64,000 nt of DNA from CAZCPB01 sp044223975 (GTDB lineage: Bacteria; Planctomycetota; Phycisphaerae; Phycisphaerales; UBA1924): contig JBGALI010000021.1 of the NCBI GenBank assembly GCA_044223975.1, forward strand, positions 36,027-100,026. The letters are read 5' to 3'. Below are positions 19,989 through 29,166 of the stretch, in pieces. The notes beneath the pieces are model-generated. The model was given only the letters and a program-made list of their open reading frames with translations, was not told where the DNA came from and searched no databases. Made by a program: the position numbers and the translations under genes. Numbering within the stretch: position 1 is the stretch's first letter; the number at the start of each line of letters is the position of its first letter.

Positions 19989-21461
19989 TCACGCGCGGAT
20001 CGCGAGCCCGGTCAGGTCGCGCACGTTGCTCAGCTTCTCCAGGCCCAGGATCGCCGCCGCGAGCTTGTCGCACGCGGCCTTGCCGATCACCGAATCGCCC
20101 AGGGCGTGGAACTTCACACCGATCTCTTCGGCCGTCATCGGGTCGCGCGGGTCGCCCTTGGGAACGTCCACGCGCGTGGCGAAGCTCTTCCCGTCGGTGG
20201 TCGTGATCGTCACGCGGCTGGGCTGGAACTTGGGAAACAGCGCCTCGAACTCGTCATTGGCGACCACCTTCACCTTGTCCATCACCGGGATCAGGCTCTT
20301 GTCCATCACCCGCGCTTCTTTGAACTGCAGCGGCGTCACCATGCCGTCCACCAGGCCCACCGCCATGCAGTACGGCAGCGAGTGATCCGCCGTTTCCTTG
20401 CTGTCGGGGCGGTACTTGTGCGGATCGCCGAGAATGTCCGCCGCGCGGGCGATCACCTCGACCTTGATCTCCGCCACCTGCGCCGGCTTGAGGCCGTTCT
20501 CCTTCACGCACTTCATCATCGCCGTGAGCGGTGCGTGGCTGAGGGCCTCGATCGGGAAGCTTTTCATGCCGCAATCGAGGATCCGGTAGTGATCGCCGGC
20601 CGACTTCGGCAGCTTGTCGAGCAGGATGTTGGTGTCGAACCTCGCGGGCGAGCCCTTGTACTGCACGTGCCCGAACACCGCGTACAGCCCCTCCTTGCCG
20701 TCGATCATGTGCTCGGGCCCGCTGTACCCGCGCTTGGCCAGAAGCGCCGACTCAACGCCCATCCGCGTCGCCCACGGGTCCACCGTGTTCTTCATGTTCG
20801 TGAGCTTGCCCGCCGTTACTGCCCCGGGCGTGAACGTGCGCGAGGCGCAGATGCCGATGGCCTGCACCATCTGGTCGACGGTGAGATCGAGCACCCGCCC
20901 CGCGGCAATCGGCGCGGCGAACGCCGTGAGCGTCGCGTGGTGCCACCCGTACTCGCGCACGCCCGGCACGCCGAACTCGCACAGCCGCTGCTCGACCTCG
21001 TACGCGATTATGGTGGCGAGGATCAGGTCCTTGCCGGACTTGCCGAGCATCTCGCACAAGGCCAGCGGTCCGCAGATGATGTCCGACGGATGGCACGGGT
21101 CGGCCTTCCAGTAAATGTCGTTGTAGTCCATGGCACGGACCATGTGGTTGTTCACGAACGCCGCGTCCACCGGGTTGGTCTTGAACCCTGACACGAACAA
21201 CGTGCAGGGGCCGGACCCCTTCGTCGCTCCGTCGCTTGGTCGCTCCGTCGCTCCTCCCGCCATCTCCTTGTGGTGCGCTACGAGGATGTGCGAGTCCTCC
21301 TGCTGGCTCCCGCCCAGCGCGCACCCCATCGAGTCGTACCAGAAGAGCTTGGCCCGTTCTATTGCGGCGGGCGAGAGGTGCTCGTACCTCAGGGCGCACG
21401 CCCACTCGGCGAGCGCGTGCGAAACGTACTTCTTGTTCGGGTCGGCGGCGGCTTTGCCCAT
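19989..21461 (-). CDS. MmgE/PrpD family protein (2-methylcitrate dehydratase-like)
   Basis: A 490-residue protein matching the MmgE/PrpD family in length and motifs (FWYDSMGCALGGS near the N-terminus, AMDYNDIYWKADPCHPSD, EYGWHHATLTAFAAP). PrpD dehydrates 2-methylcitrate in propionate breakdown, and other members act on related hydroxy acids. No prpB, prpC or acn gene is adjacent, so the substrate is uncertain. Odd: residues about 70-80 (GATERPSDGATKG) are encoded by an array of four 8-bp repeats, an in-frame insertion in an otherwise conserved N-terminal region. The ATG has GAGAGGA upstream. Confidence 0.82.
   Translation of the reverse strand: MGKAAADPNKKYVSHALAEWACALRYEHLSPAAIERAKLFWYDSMGCALGGSQQEDSHILVAHHKEMAGGATERPSDGATKGSGPCTLFVSGFKTNPVDAAFVNNHMVRAMDYNDIYWKADPCHPSDIICGPLALCEMLGKSGKDLILATIIAYEVEQRLCEFGVPGVREYGWHHATLTAFAAPIAAGRVLDLTVDQMVQAIGICASRTFTPGAVTAGKLTNMKNTVDPWATRMGVESALLAKRGYSGPEHMIDGKEGLYAVFGHVQYKGSPARFDTNILLDKLPKSAGDHYRILDCGMKSFPIEALSHAPLTAMMKCVKENGLKPAQVAEIKVEVIARAADILGDPHKYRPDSKETADHSLPYCMAVGLVDGMVTPLQFKEARVMDKSLIPVMDKVKVVANDEFEALFPKFQPSRVTITTTDGKSFATRVDVPKGDPRDPMTAEEIGVKFHALGDSVIGKAACDKLAAAILGLEKLSNVRDLTGLAIRA
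21221..21252. repeat. Four-unit 8-bp tandem array (YCGTCGCT) inside the PrpD-like gene
   Basis: Four consecutive 8-bp units on the plus strand, TCGTCGCT, CCGTCGCT, TGGTCGCT, CCGTCGCT. It lies in the coding region of the minus-strand PrpD-like gene. The same unit in four copies occurs at 30733-30764 and 44684-44715. Confidence 0.85.
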
Positions 21462-21696
21462 GACGGTTCCTCTCGTGCAGGCGGCGCGTCGATCGTTACG
21501 CAGAGCGATGCGGCTAGTTTAGCGGAGCACACCGCACGCCCGCACCTCCGTGAAATCCACGGGTGGCCATGCGGCGCGAGTTCGAGCGCCGGGGCGCCTC
21601 TCACGCACGCGCACGGCCAGGCAGCCGACGCACCGGTTCACACGTCACGTCGATCATGCTCGCCGCAGGAATCGCTCGCCCCGCAGCAGCCGGACC

Positions 21697-22200
21697 TCAC
21701 ATCTCGACCGGCACGAGCCCCATCGCACGCCGCCACGCCGAGAGCTGCCCGAGATGAAACGATTCGTGCTTGACCATGAGCATGACGAGCAGTGCGCCGA
21801 CCGTCGGAGCGACGGGCCGGAGGCGATCGAGCGGGACCGGCGATGCAAAGAGCTCGTCGGGCGCGGCGTCGAGCGCCGCGCCGGCCTGTTCGTGCAGGCG
21901 GGTGAACGCGCCGACGATCGCGGGCGGCTCGGGGTAGTCACTCGGAACGTGCGTCACATTCGAGCCGCGGGCGAACGGCTTGCCCAGCGGATCTTCCACC
22001 ACCTCGGAGCGCAGCACCCGAGCGACGATTTCCCCGTATACGTTCAGGTGGCACAGCACCCACGCCGGATGGTTGATCACGCGCCCCGGCACGGGCTGCG
22101 CCAGAAACTGCGCGGCGGACAGATCGCCCACGAGGCGCTGCGCGTAAGCGCTGTTGCGGGACCACGTCGAGCGCAGCGCGGAACGGAAGAAGTCACTCAT
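21697..22200 (-). CDS. DinB family protein
   Basis: A 167-residue four-helix protein of the DinB/YfiT type, which bind a metal through three histidines. Candidates are the His in the NHPAWVLCHLN stretch and the two in KHESFHLGQLSAWRR near the C-terminus. Some family members are thiol transferases; many are only damage-inducible proteins without known activity. It stands alone between the PrpD-like gene and the calpain-like gene. The ATG at the right end is the only sensible start. Confidence 0.85.
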   Translation of the reverse strand: MSDFFRSALRSTWSRNSAYAQRLVGDLSAAQFLAQPVPGRVINHPAWVLCHLNVYGEIVARVLRSEVVEDPLGKPFARGSNVTHVPSDYPEPPAIVGAFTRLHEQAGAALDAAPDELFASPVPLDRLRPVAPTVGALLVMLMVKHESFHLGQLSAWRRAMGLVPVEM

Positions 22201-22266
22201 CGCACGCCACTATACAACCGACGTTTAATCCGCGCCAACACCGAGTTGCAGGCCGTCGGGGTGGTA

Positions 22267-23412
22267 TCAAGGCCCTGGCAGGGTCACCGCGTCGGGCTGG
22301 TCGATCTCGAACGTGGCTATGTGGAACACCGTCACCAGCTCCTTCAGCGGGATTTCAAAGACGCCCCCCTTGGTCGGGTAGCCGTGTTCGAGACCGGGCG
22401 ATCCCTTGGGCCTGAACGTGTTCGCGTGCGGATTCCACAGCCGGATGCTGTCGGTCGCCACGTCAAAGCCGATGACGGCGTACGCATGATTGGGGCTGAC
22501 GCCGGGGGGCGTGCCCTCCTTGGGGGATGAAACACCCGCCAGCATTCCCGCGGCAACGGCCGCCGAGAACCGCTCGCGCAGCTTCGACAGCCCGTCGTCG
22601 AGCGTGCCCTGGTCCTTGCGGAGCGACTTGAGGTTGACGCGCGAGGTCGTGTGCGCGGTTAGCAGGCGGATCACCGGCCCGATCGACCCTCCCCGGGCGA
22701 TCGCGTCCGTGGTTTCTTCGTTCCGCTTCTCCTCGGCCAGGGCCTCGTTGCGCACCAAGCCGTACGCCTTCTCCAGCACCGCGAGCCAGAGCCCGTCGTT
22801 GCCCGAACTGGACGTGAGCGCCATCTGCGCATCGGTCAGCCGCGGCACGCGCCGGGTCCTGTCGTTGGGAAACGACACGATGTACGAGCCGTCCGCGTTC
22901 TCGACGATGAGCCGCCTGAGGTCGTCGGGGTGGCGCCACGCCATGCCACCGACCATGGACACGAAGTAGCAGTCGCCCAGCGACCCCTGGCGGCAGGTCT
23001 CGAGGGTCGGCCCGGAATCCCCGAACACCCCGCGCTGCGCGCGAGAGATCCGCCGGAGCGCTCGGGCGAACTTGGCCTCGATCCCCGGAGTGGGCTTGCC
23101 GCCCGCGGAGATCGCCGCGGTCCGCTCGTCGAAGTACGAGCGCGTCAGCGGGGGCAGATCGACCTTGGTGCTGCGGCTGAAGGATTTCAGCGTGCCGAGA
23201 GCCGCGGCGGGAGCGCCCGTAATCGAACCGTCCACCACGAGCGCGTCGAGTTCCCGAGCCGAGAGTTCGCCGTTCCCATCCTTGTCCCACGCGCCGAAGT
23301 GCTCGATCACGGTGCTGTAGAAGACGTTGTCGCGTGCCGCGGCAGGCACCACGCCGATCGAGAGCAGCGCCGAAGTGATCGCGAGTCGGGCGGAAAAGCG
23401 CAGAACGACCAT
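22267..23412 (-). CDS. Exported EF-hand calpain-like (C2) cysteine protease
   Basis: A 381-residue protein with a signal peptide (residues 1-26). A canonical 12-residue EF-hand loop lies at D43-E54 (DKDGNGELSARE), followed by the protease domain: catalytic C148 in CRQGSLGDCYFVS, the His in SPNHAYAVIGFD and the Asn in LWNPHANTF. This Q-x-x-x-G-D-C-Y-F pattern is the calpain family C2 signature. Calcium could act through the EF-hand, but calpains have other calcium sites, so regulation is inference. GGAGGG lies just before the ATG. It is divergent from the propeller protein gene, with about 140 bases between them. Confidence 0.87.
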   Translation of the reverse strand: MVVLRFSARLAITSALLSIGVVPAAARDNVFYSTVIEHFGAWDKDGNGELSARELDALVVDGSITGAPAAALGTLKSFSRSTKVDLPPLTRSYFDERTAAISAGGKPTPGIEAKFARALRRISRAQRGVFGDSGPTLETCRQGSLGDCYFVSMVGGMAWRHPDDLRRLIVENADGSYIVSFPNDRTRRVPRLTDAQMALTSSSGNDGLWLAVLEKAYGLVRNEALAEEKRNEETTDAIARGGSIGPVIRLLTAHTTSRVNLKSLRKDQGTLDDGLSKLRERFSAAVAAGMLAGVSSPKEGTPPGVSPNHAYAVIGFDVATDSIRLWNPHANTFRPKGSPGLEHGYPTKGGVFEIPLKELVTVFHIATFEIDQPDAVTLPGP

Positions 23413-23553
23413 GGGCGGCCCTCCGCGAGAACAACGTGCCGGTTCCCGTGGTATTGCGTGCCCTGCCGTCGCCGTCCCCGGCGCCGTCCTCGTCCGAGGC
23501 GCCACCCTAACCTTGCCCGGTAGGGGATGGAACACCGTGTCGGGAGAAGCAGC

Positions 23554-24732
23554 ATGATCACCGCCCTGCTCGCCGCCGTGCTCGTCGCGGCAACACCATC
23601 GCAGCCCGTCGCGCCCGAAGCGCCCAAGGTCACCGTCACGCGCCTCGGGCCCGACCGGCTCCAGCCCGCCGCGGCCACGTCTTCGGACGGCACGCTCCAC
23701 ATCGTGTGTCTCTCCGGCAAGGCCGAAAGCTCGGATTTGCAATACCTCCGCCGGCCCGCGGGCAAGGCCGAGTTCGACCCTCCCGTCCGCATCAACTCGA
23801 CACCCGGCAGCGCCGTCGCCATGGGCGCTATCCGCGGCCCCTCGATGTCGCTCGGGAAGGACGGGCGCCTCCACGTCGTCTGGAACGGGTCCCTCGCCTC
23901 GGCGAGCGGCAAGGATGCGCAGGCAAATCTCCCGCTGTGGTATTCGCGCTCGGACCTCAAGGGCGCGTTCGAGCCCCAGCGCAACATCATCACCCGCACC
24001 CGCGACCTCGACGGTGGGGGAGTGGTTGCCGCCGACCGCTTCGGAGCCGTCACCATCGCCTGGCACGCCGACGACCCAGCCGCCCGCAACCACGGCGAGG
24101 CCTACCGCCGCATGTTCGTCGCGCGCTCGACTGACGAGGGCGCGGCATTCGCCCCGGAGACTCCCATCACCCCCGAGGACTACGGCGCCTGCGCCTGCTG
24201 CGCCGCCGGCGCCTACGCCGACCCGTGTGGCCGGGTCGTGATGCTCTACCGCGCGGCACGCGCCGGCAAGGCCCGCGATGTGGTCCTGCTCCGATCAGAC
24301 TGCGCCGAGAACATCCCCAGCGCCCTGACCTTTGTGCCGCGGATCCTCGACCAGTGGCCGATCGGCGCCTGCCCCATGACCAGCTGCTCCCTCGCCGAAG
24401 GCCCCGCGGGCTCGACGCTGCTGGCGTGGGAAACCAAGGGACAGGTCTGGGGCTCGCGCTGCGCCGCGAGCGACGGAGTTGTGTCCAAGCCCTTCCCGGC
24501 CCCAGGCGCCGGCGACGGCCGCAAGCACCCCCGCATCGTCGCCAACTCACGCGGCCAGTTGCTCCTGGTCTGGACCGAGCGCGCCACCAAGGGCACCGCG
24601 CTGGCGTGGCAGGTCTACGACGACAAGGGCGCGCCGATCACAGGAGCAGCGGGCAAGGCCGAGGGCGTGCCGATGTGGAGCTTCGCCGCCGCCGCGGCAG
24701 TGCCCGATGGCGGATTTGAAATTATCTACTGA
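23554..24732 (+). CDS. Exported sialidase-like propeller protein of unknown function
   Basis: A 392-residue protein with a signal peptide (MITALLAAVLVAATPSQ). The body has repeated GxLHVVW-type strands (DGTLHIVCLSG, DGRLHVVWNGS, FGAVTIAWHAD, RGQLLLVWTER), as in six-bladed sialidase or BNR-type propellers. A cysteine-rich patch (GACACCAAGAYADPCG, and further CPMTSC) is unusual for such folds and may hold a metal or disulfides. No catalytic sialidase residues can be assigned, so I do not give a substrate. It ends shortly before a convergent small gene. Confidence 0.7.
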   Translation: MITALLAAVLVAATPSQPVAPEAPKVTVTRLGPDRLQPAAATSSDGTLHIVCLSGKAESSDLQYLRRPAGKAEFDPPVRINSTPGSAVAMGAIRGPSMSLGKDGRLHVVWNGSLASASGKDAQANLPLWYSRSDLKGAFEPQRNIITRTRDLDGGGVVAADRFGAVTIAWHADDPAARNHGEAYRRMFVARSTDEGAAFAPETPITPEDYGACACCAAGAYADPCGRVVMLYRAARAGKARDVVLLRSDCAENIPSALTFVPRILDQWPIGACPMTSCSLAEGPAGSTLLAWETKGQVWGSRCAASDGVVSKPFPAPGAGDGRKHPRIVANSRGQLLLVWTERATKGTALAWQVYDDKGAPITGAAGKAEGVPMWSFAAAAAVPDGGFEIIY

Positions 24733-24740
24733 AACCGGAG

Positions 24741-25124
24741 TCAGTGAGGTGGTGGCCAGAACACCGGCCCACTTTCGGCCTTGGATATCCACCGCAACTC
24801 GAATCGGTGCACGTGCACATCCGGATCATCCGGCAGGAGAGGTCCGCGGTCGGTCAGAACGCCGTCGACTTCCAGTTCATTTATCACGCGGGCTTCAACG
24901 TCCGGCCAAAGCTCAGCATCGGCGCGATCCATATCCATTCGAAGCCAAGCGTCTTTGTCTCCACCGATAAACACAGAATCCCCAGAACACGACACGAGGT
25001 AGTAGGCCACGATGGCCGCCGAAACCGGGTTCCCGGCGAGCTCCCGTCGATTCGAGCCTCCTGCACGCATAAACGAGATTCGCTCTCGTCGGGTTGCGTT
25101 GTAGAGCTGGTACCAGACGCCCAT
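24741..25124 (-). CDS. Hypothetical protein downstream of the homoisocitrate dehydrogenase gene
   Basis: A 127-residue soluble protein with no recognisable family. The N-terminus MGVWYQLYNATRRERISF, an AAIVAYYLVSCSGDSVF stretch and a Trp/His-rich C-terminus (DVHVHRFELRW, FWPPPH) give it the look of a small alpha/beta domain. Base composition is lower in GC than the neighbours, which hints at a later arrival. It starts four bases after the dehydrogenase stop codon on the same strand, so it is read from the same transcript. I cannot infer a function. Confidence 0.55.
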   Translation of the reverse strand: MGVWYQLYNATRRERISFMRAGGSNRRELAGNPVSAAIVAYYLVSCSGDSVFIGGDKDAWLRMDMDRADAELWPDVEARVINELEVDGVLTDRGPLLPDDPDVHVHRFELRWISKAESGPVFWPPPH

Positions 25125-25128
25125 GGCG

Positions 25129-26286
25129 CTACCCCGCAAACCTCGCCACTTCCTTCGCCACCTCCAGCGTCGTGCTCTTGCCGCCCATGTCGTACGTCCG
25201 GACCTTTCCTTCCTTGATCACGCGCGCAATCGCTGACTCCAGCCGCGCCGCCTTGTCGCTCTCTTTCAGCCACTCGAGCATCATCTTCGCCGTCAGCAGC
25301 ATCGCGTGCGGGTTCACCTTGTACTGGCCCGCGTACTTGGGCGCACTGCCGTGCGTCGGCTCGAACACGGCGTACTTGTCCCCGAGATTGGCCGACGGCG
25401 CAAACCCCAGCCCGCCCACCAGCCCCGCGCACAGGTCGCTCACGATGTCGCCGAACATGTTCTCGGCGACCAAGACCGAGTAGTCCTGCGGGTTCTTGAA
25501 CATCCACATGCAGATGGCGTCGATGTTCGCCTCGTCCGCCCAGACCTGGGCCGACTCGTACTCCTTGGCCATGTCCCGGAAGATCCGCGTCATCAGCCCG
25601 CCCGTCTCGCGCAGCACGTTGGGCTTCTCAACCAGCGTCACACGCTTGCGCCCCGTCTTCTTGGCGTACTCGAACGCCTGGCGGCAGATGTTCGTGCACC
25701 CCTGCTTGCTCATGATCCGCGTCGACAGGGCCACGTTCTCCAGCCCCTTGTCCTTCCACGGCTTCATCTTCGGGTTGGCGCACAGCGCCGCGTACACCGG
25801 TTCGGGCAGCGGGTAGAACTCAACCCCCCCGTACATCCCCTCCGTGTTCTCGCGGAAGATGACCTGGTCGATCATCACGTCCTCGCCCGACGGGTTGTTC
25901 AGCCTTGTCCCCCGGTAGTTCAGCGGGTTACCCGCGTAGCTCTTGCACGGCCGCATGTTGGTGTGCAGGTTGAACATCTGCCGCATCTTCACGATCGGCG
26001 AGAAGTACACCAGGTTCTTGTCCTTGAGCCCCGGCGCCAGTTCCTTCTTCGCGTCGTCCTGCGGCTTGCTCGTGATCGCCCCGAACAGCCCGCACGTCGT
26101 CCCCTGCAGCGCCTTCACCGTCCGGTCCGGCAGCGCGTTCCCCTCGTTGCACCAGAACTCCCACCCGATGTCGCACGGCACATACTCGGCGTCGAGCTTC
26201 ATCGCGTCGAGCACCAAGCGCGCCGCGTCCATCACGTCCTTGCCGATCCCGTCGCCGGGCATCCAGGCGATGCTGTACTTGGCCAT
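25129..26286 (-). CDS. Isocitrate/homoisocitrate dehydrogenase family enzyme, probably homoisocitrate dehydrogenase
   Basis: A 385-residue beta-decarboxylating dehydrogenase. The family oxidises a 2-hydroxy acid and removes CO2 with NAD(P)+. Motifs: MPGDGIGKDVMDAA at the start, NLHTNMRPCKSY (substrate-binding arginine region), REGTEG-like FRENTEGMYGG, and the C-terminal MFGDIVSDLCAGLVGGLGFAPSAN and EPTHGSAPKYAG. Isocitrate, isopropylmalate or homoisocitrate could be the substrate. I favour homoisocitrate because homoaconitase and homocitrate synthase genes lie 4 and 7 kb away; a TCA-cycle isocitrate dehydrogenase remains possible. The ATG follows AGGAGG by six bases. Confidence 0.78.
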   Translation of the reverse strand: MAKYSIAWMPGDGIGKDVMDAARLVLDAMKLDAEYVPCDIGWEFWCNEGNALPDRTVKALQGTTCGLFGAITSKPQDDAKKELAPGLKDKNLVYFSPIVKMRQMFNLHTNMRPCKSYAGNPLNYRGTRLNNPSGEDVMIDQVIFRENTEGMYGGVEFYPLPEPVYAALCANPKMKPWKDKGLENVALSTRIMSKQGCTNICRQAFEYAKKTGRKRVTLVEKPNVLRETGGLMTRIFRDMAKEYESAQVWADEANIDAICMWMFKNPQDYSVLVAENMFGDIVSDLCAGLVGGLGFAPSANLGDKYAVFEPTHGSAPKYAGQYKVNPHAMLLTAKMMLEWLKESDKAARLESAIARVIKEGKVRTYDMGGKSTTLEVAKEVARFAG

Positions 26287-26333
26287 GACGCTGCCTCCTT
26301 CAAGAATGCGATCCGTTGGAGCCACAGGATACT

Positions 26334-26362
26334 CCGACACGCGACGATCGGGCCAGTATGAT
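26334..26362 (+). promoter_or_regulatory. Candidate promoter of the DUF1579 gene
   Basis: CCGACA (26334-26339) and TATGAT (26357-26362) are separated by 17 bases, in the 121-base gap between the divergent dehydrogenase and DUF1579 genes. Transcription would start near 26369. Confidence 0.4.
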
Positions 26363-26407
26363 GATCGTGAACGGCTGCAGTGCCGGCCCAAATTACCGGA
26401 GCCCATC

Positions 26408-27031
26408 ATGCGTCCCAAGTCCATCGCGATGCTGGCGGTTTCAGTCCTCGGTTGTTCTCTCTTCGCCGTCCTCGCCCAGCCCCCGGTCCCGCAGGCACAA
26501 CCCGGCCCCAAGCCATCGGCCGCCGAGCTCAAGAAGCAATTCGTCGCGATGGCCGCCATGCTGCCCGGACCCGCCGAGCAGCTCGGCGCCCTGGCGCCTT
26601 TCGTGGGCGAGTTCGATCAGGTCTCCGACATTCGCCTGCCCCAGGGCGTCATCCAGGTGCGCTCGACCGGGAAGGGCCAGTGGATCATGAACAAGCGGTT
26701 CGTGAAGCTCGAGAGCACCTCGGCGCCTGACGAAGAGATCAAGGGCGAGCGCCTCGCCGTCTATGGGTACGACACCGACGCCAGGAAGTACACCGTTTGG
26801 TCCGTCGAGTCGCAGGGCAATGTTGCGATCACGGCGACTGGCGACTACGACGCTGCGACAAAGACCTTCTCGTTCGAAGGTGAACGGACGCAGGCCGGGC
26901 AGAAGGTCCCGTACCGGTGGATCCTTCGCATCATGGAGGGGGGCACGATCGCTCAGGAGATTGCGATGAAGGCCCCGGGAGCGCCGGACTACACCACCCT
27001 CGTCACCGTCACGCAGACACCCCGGAAGTAA
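26408..27031 (+). CDS. Exported DUF1579 family protein
   Basis: A 207-residue protein with a signal peptide (to about residue 24, LAQPPVPQ). The body has the DUF1579 pattern: an N-terminal LAPFVGEFDQVSD, a QWIMNKRFVKLES strand, YGYDTDARKYTVWSVES, and a final beta strand. DUF1579 proteins resemble small beta-barrel folds and have no established role. It lies divergent from the dehydrogenase and runs into the convergent hemolysin III-like gene, whose stop codon follows directly. Confidence 0.82.
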   Translation: MRPKSIAMLAVSVLGCSLFAVLAQPPVPQAQPGPKPSAAELKKQFVAMAAMLPGPAEQLGALAPFVGEFDQVSDIRLPQGVIQVRSTGKGQWIMNKRFVKLESTSAPDEEIKGERLAVYGYDTDARKYTVWSVESQGNVAITATGDYDAATKTFSFEGERTQAGQKVPYRWILRIMEGGTIAQEIAMKAPGAPDYTTLVTVTQTPRK

Positions 27032-27790
27032 TCACGCGGCATCGCGAAGCGGCGCCGTAAATGCAGCCTCGGGATTCACGGTGCCCACCCCCGGCATCCT
27101 CGCGTCCGCAATCCCCCACACAAACCACCAGTGCAGCCCCAGACCCGCCAGCACCGCCACGTGAAAAATCTCGTGCGCCCGGATCACCCCCGACACCAGC
27201 GGCCGCGGCTCGATCCCGTCGATCAGCGCCCCGACCGTGTACGCCACCCCGCCCGCCAGCAGCGGCGCTAGTCCTCGCGCTCCCAGACGACGCCACAGCG
27301 CCGAGAATGAAATCACACCCAGCCAACCCATCGCGATGTACAGGCCGTGCCCCAGCCCCCGCGGCAGGTCTTCAAAGTAAATTGACTTGAGCGTCACCCC
27401 CGCCGCCGCCAGCGTCCACACCAGCGACAGCATCCCCCAACGCCACACCCCGCGGAATAGGATCGTGTGGATCGGCGTGTACGTCCCCGCGATCAGCACG
27501 AAGATCGCCGCGTGATCGAGCCGCTGCATCACCGGGCGCGCGTGCCCGTCTGGCCCCAGCAGGTGAAACACCCCGCTCATGCTGAGCAGCAGCACCGCCG
27601 CAAACGCGAAGACCACGAGCGCCGCCGTCCGCCCGTTCAGCCAGCCCCGCCCCTCCGCCTCACTCGCGCGCAGCCCCTTGCGCACCAGCGGCACAGACAA
27701 CGCCGCGAACACCCCCGCGGCAAGCAGGTGCGAAAGGCTGCTGAACGGGTCCGCGAAGCCGGGGATGGTCAGGAGTTCGCGTGCGGGCAT
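27032..27790 (-). CDS. Hemolysin III / PAQR family membrane protein
   Basis: A 252-residue protein with seven hydrophobic segments. The PAQR zinc-site residues are visible: SHLLAAG in the first segment, DHAAIFVLIAGTYTP in the third, and AHEIFHVAVLAG near the C-terminus (two His). Bacterial members are often called hemolysin III but probably act as membrane hydrolases; the substrate is unknown. The ATG (MPARELLTIPGF) precedes the first segment directly; longer upstream frames are not membrane-like. It is divergent from the cysteine synthase-like gene. Confidence 0.88.
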   Translation of the reverse strand: MPARELLTIPGFADPFSSLSHLLAAGVFAALSVPLVRKGLRASEAEGRGWLNGRTAALVVFAFAAVLLLSMSGVFHLLGPDGHARPVMQRLDHAAIFVLIAGTYTPIHTILFRGVWRWGMLSLVWTLAAAGVTLKSIYFEDLPRGLGHGLYIAMGWLGVISFSALWRRLGARGLAPLLAGGVAYTVGALIDGIEPRPLVSGVIRAHEIFHVAVLAGLGLHWWFVWGIADARMPGVGTVNPEAAFTAPLRDAA

Positions 27791-27938
27791 GATGTTGGTC
27801 CGTGCCCAAGGCACTGTGCTCGACGCAGGAGCGTACGCGTTCTGCCCTGCACCCCCTCGCGACCCGGCGCGTGCCGCCGGCGCTGGATTGAGGATACCAT
27901 AGTCCGTAATTGTCATCCACCGGGGTCGTACTCCGGCC

Positions 27939-29054
27939 ATGCGACACGGACCGGCCATGAACCACCAGAAAAGCACGCCGCTCGCCCAGTGCGAATGCCG
28001 CTCGGAGCGCTCCGTCCGTGAGTTCGACGCGCTCAACGCGATGGTCGGTCGCACGCCGCTGATCGAACTGCACTACGAGTTCCGCGGCCGCCGCCGACGC
28101 GTCTTCGCCAAATACGAGCAGAAGAACATGACCGGCAGCATCAAGGACCGCATGGCCCTGTGGATCCTCCGCCGCGCCCGCGAGTCCGGCGCCCTCAAGC
28201 CTGGCGACACCATCGCCGAGGCCACCAGCGGCAACACCGGCATCTCCTTCGCCGCCATGGGCCGCGCCCTGGGACACCCCGTCCGCATCTACATGCCCGA
28301 CTGGATGAGCCGCGAACGCGTCAGCCTCATCATCTCCCTCGGCGCCGAGGTGATCCCCGTCTCCAGCGCCCAGGGCGGGTTCCGCGGCAGCATCGCGCTC
28401 GCCGAGGACTACGCGCACACGCACCCCAACGTCTTCCTCCCCCTCCAGTTCGACAACCCGGCCAACATCGGCGCCCACGAGCACACCACCGGCCCGGAGA
28501 TCGCCGCGCAACTTGGCTTCGAGGGCATGCCATGCCACGCGTTCATCGCCGGCATCGGCACCGGCGGCACCGTGATGGGCGTGGGCCGCGCCCTCCGCCG
28601 GCGCTGGCCCGACGTGCTCGTGCACCCGCTCGAGCCCGCCAACTCGCCCACCCTCCGCACCGGGCGCAAAGAGGGGCACCACCGCATCCAGGGAATCTCC
28701 GACGAGTTCGTGCCCTCGATCGTCCACCTGGACGAACTCGACGAGATCGTCGATGTCTGGGACGGCGACGCCATCCTCGCCGCTCAGGCGCTCGGACGCG
28801 TCGGGCTCGCCGTCGGCATCTCCTCGGGCGCCAATTTCCTGGGGGCCGATTCGCTCCTCGACACGCTCGGCGACGACGCGATCGTCACCACCGTCTTCCC
28901 CGACAGCAACAAAAAGTACCTCAGCACCGACCTGTGCCACGACGAGCACGTCCGGAGCGAGTACCGCGCCCCCGCGATCAAGCTGCTCTCGTGGCGCGCC
29001 ATCGGCTGCGAGGCCTGCTGCCGCATCCCCGAGTCCGAACTCTACCGGCCGTGA
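27939..29054 (+). CDS. PLP-dependent cysteine synthase / cystathionine beta-synthase-like enzyme
   Basis: Fold type II PLP enzyme of about 370 residues. The PLP lysine is in MTGSIKDRMA, the phosphate loop is GTGGT, and the asparagine loop is SGNTGISFA. Family members make cysteine from O-acetylserine or cystathionine from homocysteine and serine. A C-terminal tail of about 40 residues with a CEACC cluster (GCEACCRIPESEL) is not part of the usual core. Two ATGs (27939 and 27957) are possible; neither has a clear RBS. I cannot decide between the cysteine-forming and other reactions from motifs alone. No cysE is nearby. Confidence 0.85.
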   Translation: MRHGPAMNHQKSTPLAQCECRSERSVREFDALNAMVGRTPLIELHYEFRGRRRRVFAKYEQKNMTGSIKDRMALWILRRARESGALKPGDTIAEATSGNTGISFAAMGRALGHPVRIYMPDWMSRERVSLIISLGAEVIPVSSAQGGFRGSIALAEDYAHTHPNVFLPLQFDNPANIGAHEHTTGPEIAAQLGFEGMPCHAFIAGIGTGGTVMGVGRALRRRWPDVLVHPLEPANSPTLRTGRKEGHHRIQGISDEFVPSIVHLDELDEIVDVWDGDAILAAQALGRVGLAVGISSGANFLGADSLLDTLGDDAIVTTVFPDSNKKYLSTDLCHDEHVRSEYRAPAIKLLSWRAIGCEACCRIPESELYRP

Positions 29055-29166
29055 GAGGCACGGAATCAAGGCTCACCCAATCCGGGTCGGAACCTCGGTG
29101 CCCGGTATGCTGCGCACGTTCCTGCCGCACGCCCAGCCCCTCCAACCGTCCGCACGGGAGTGAATC

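Noticed and set aside
24744..25217. Plus-strand coding frame downstream of the propeller protein
   Set aside because: It is the complement of the small minus-strand gene at 24741-25124, which has a better start and coupling to the dehydrogenase gene.
27660..29069. A 469-codon minus-strand frame opposite the cysteine synthase-like gene
   Set aside because: Antisense shadow; the plus strand has intact PLP motifs.
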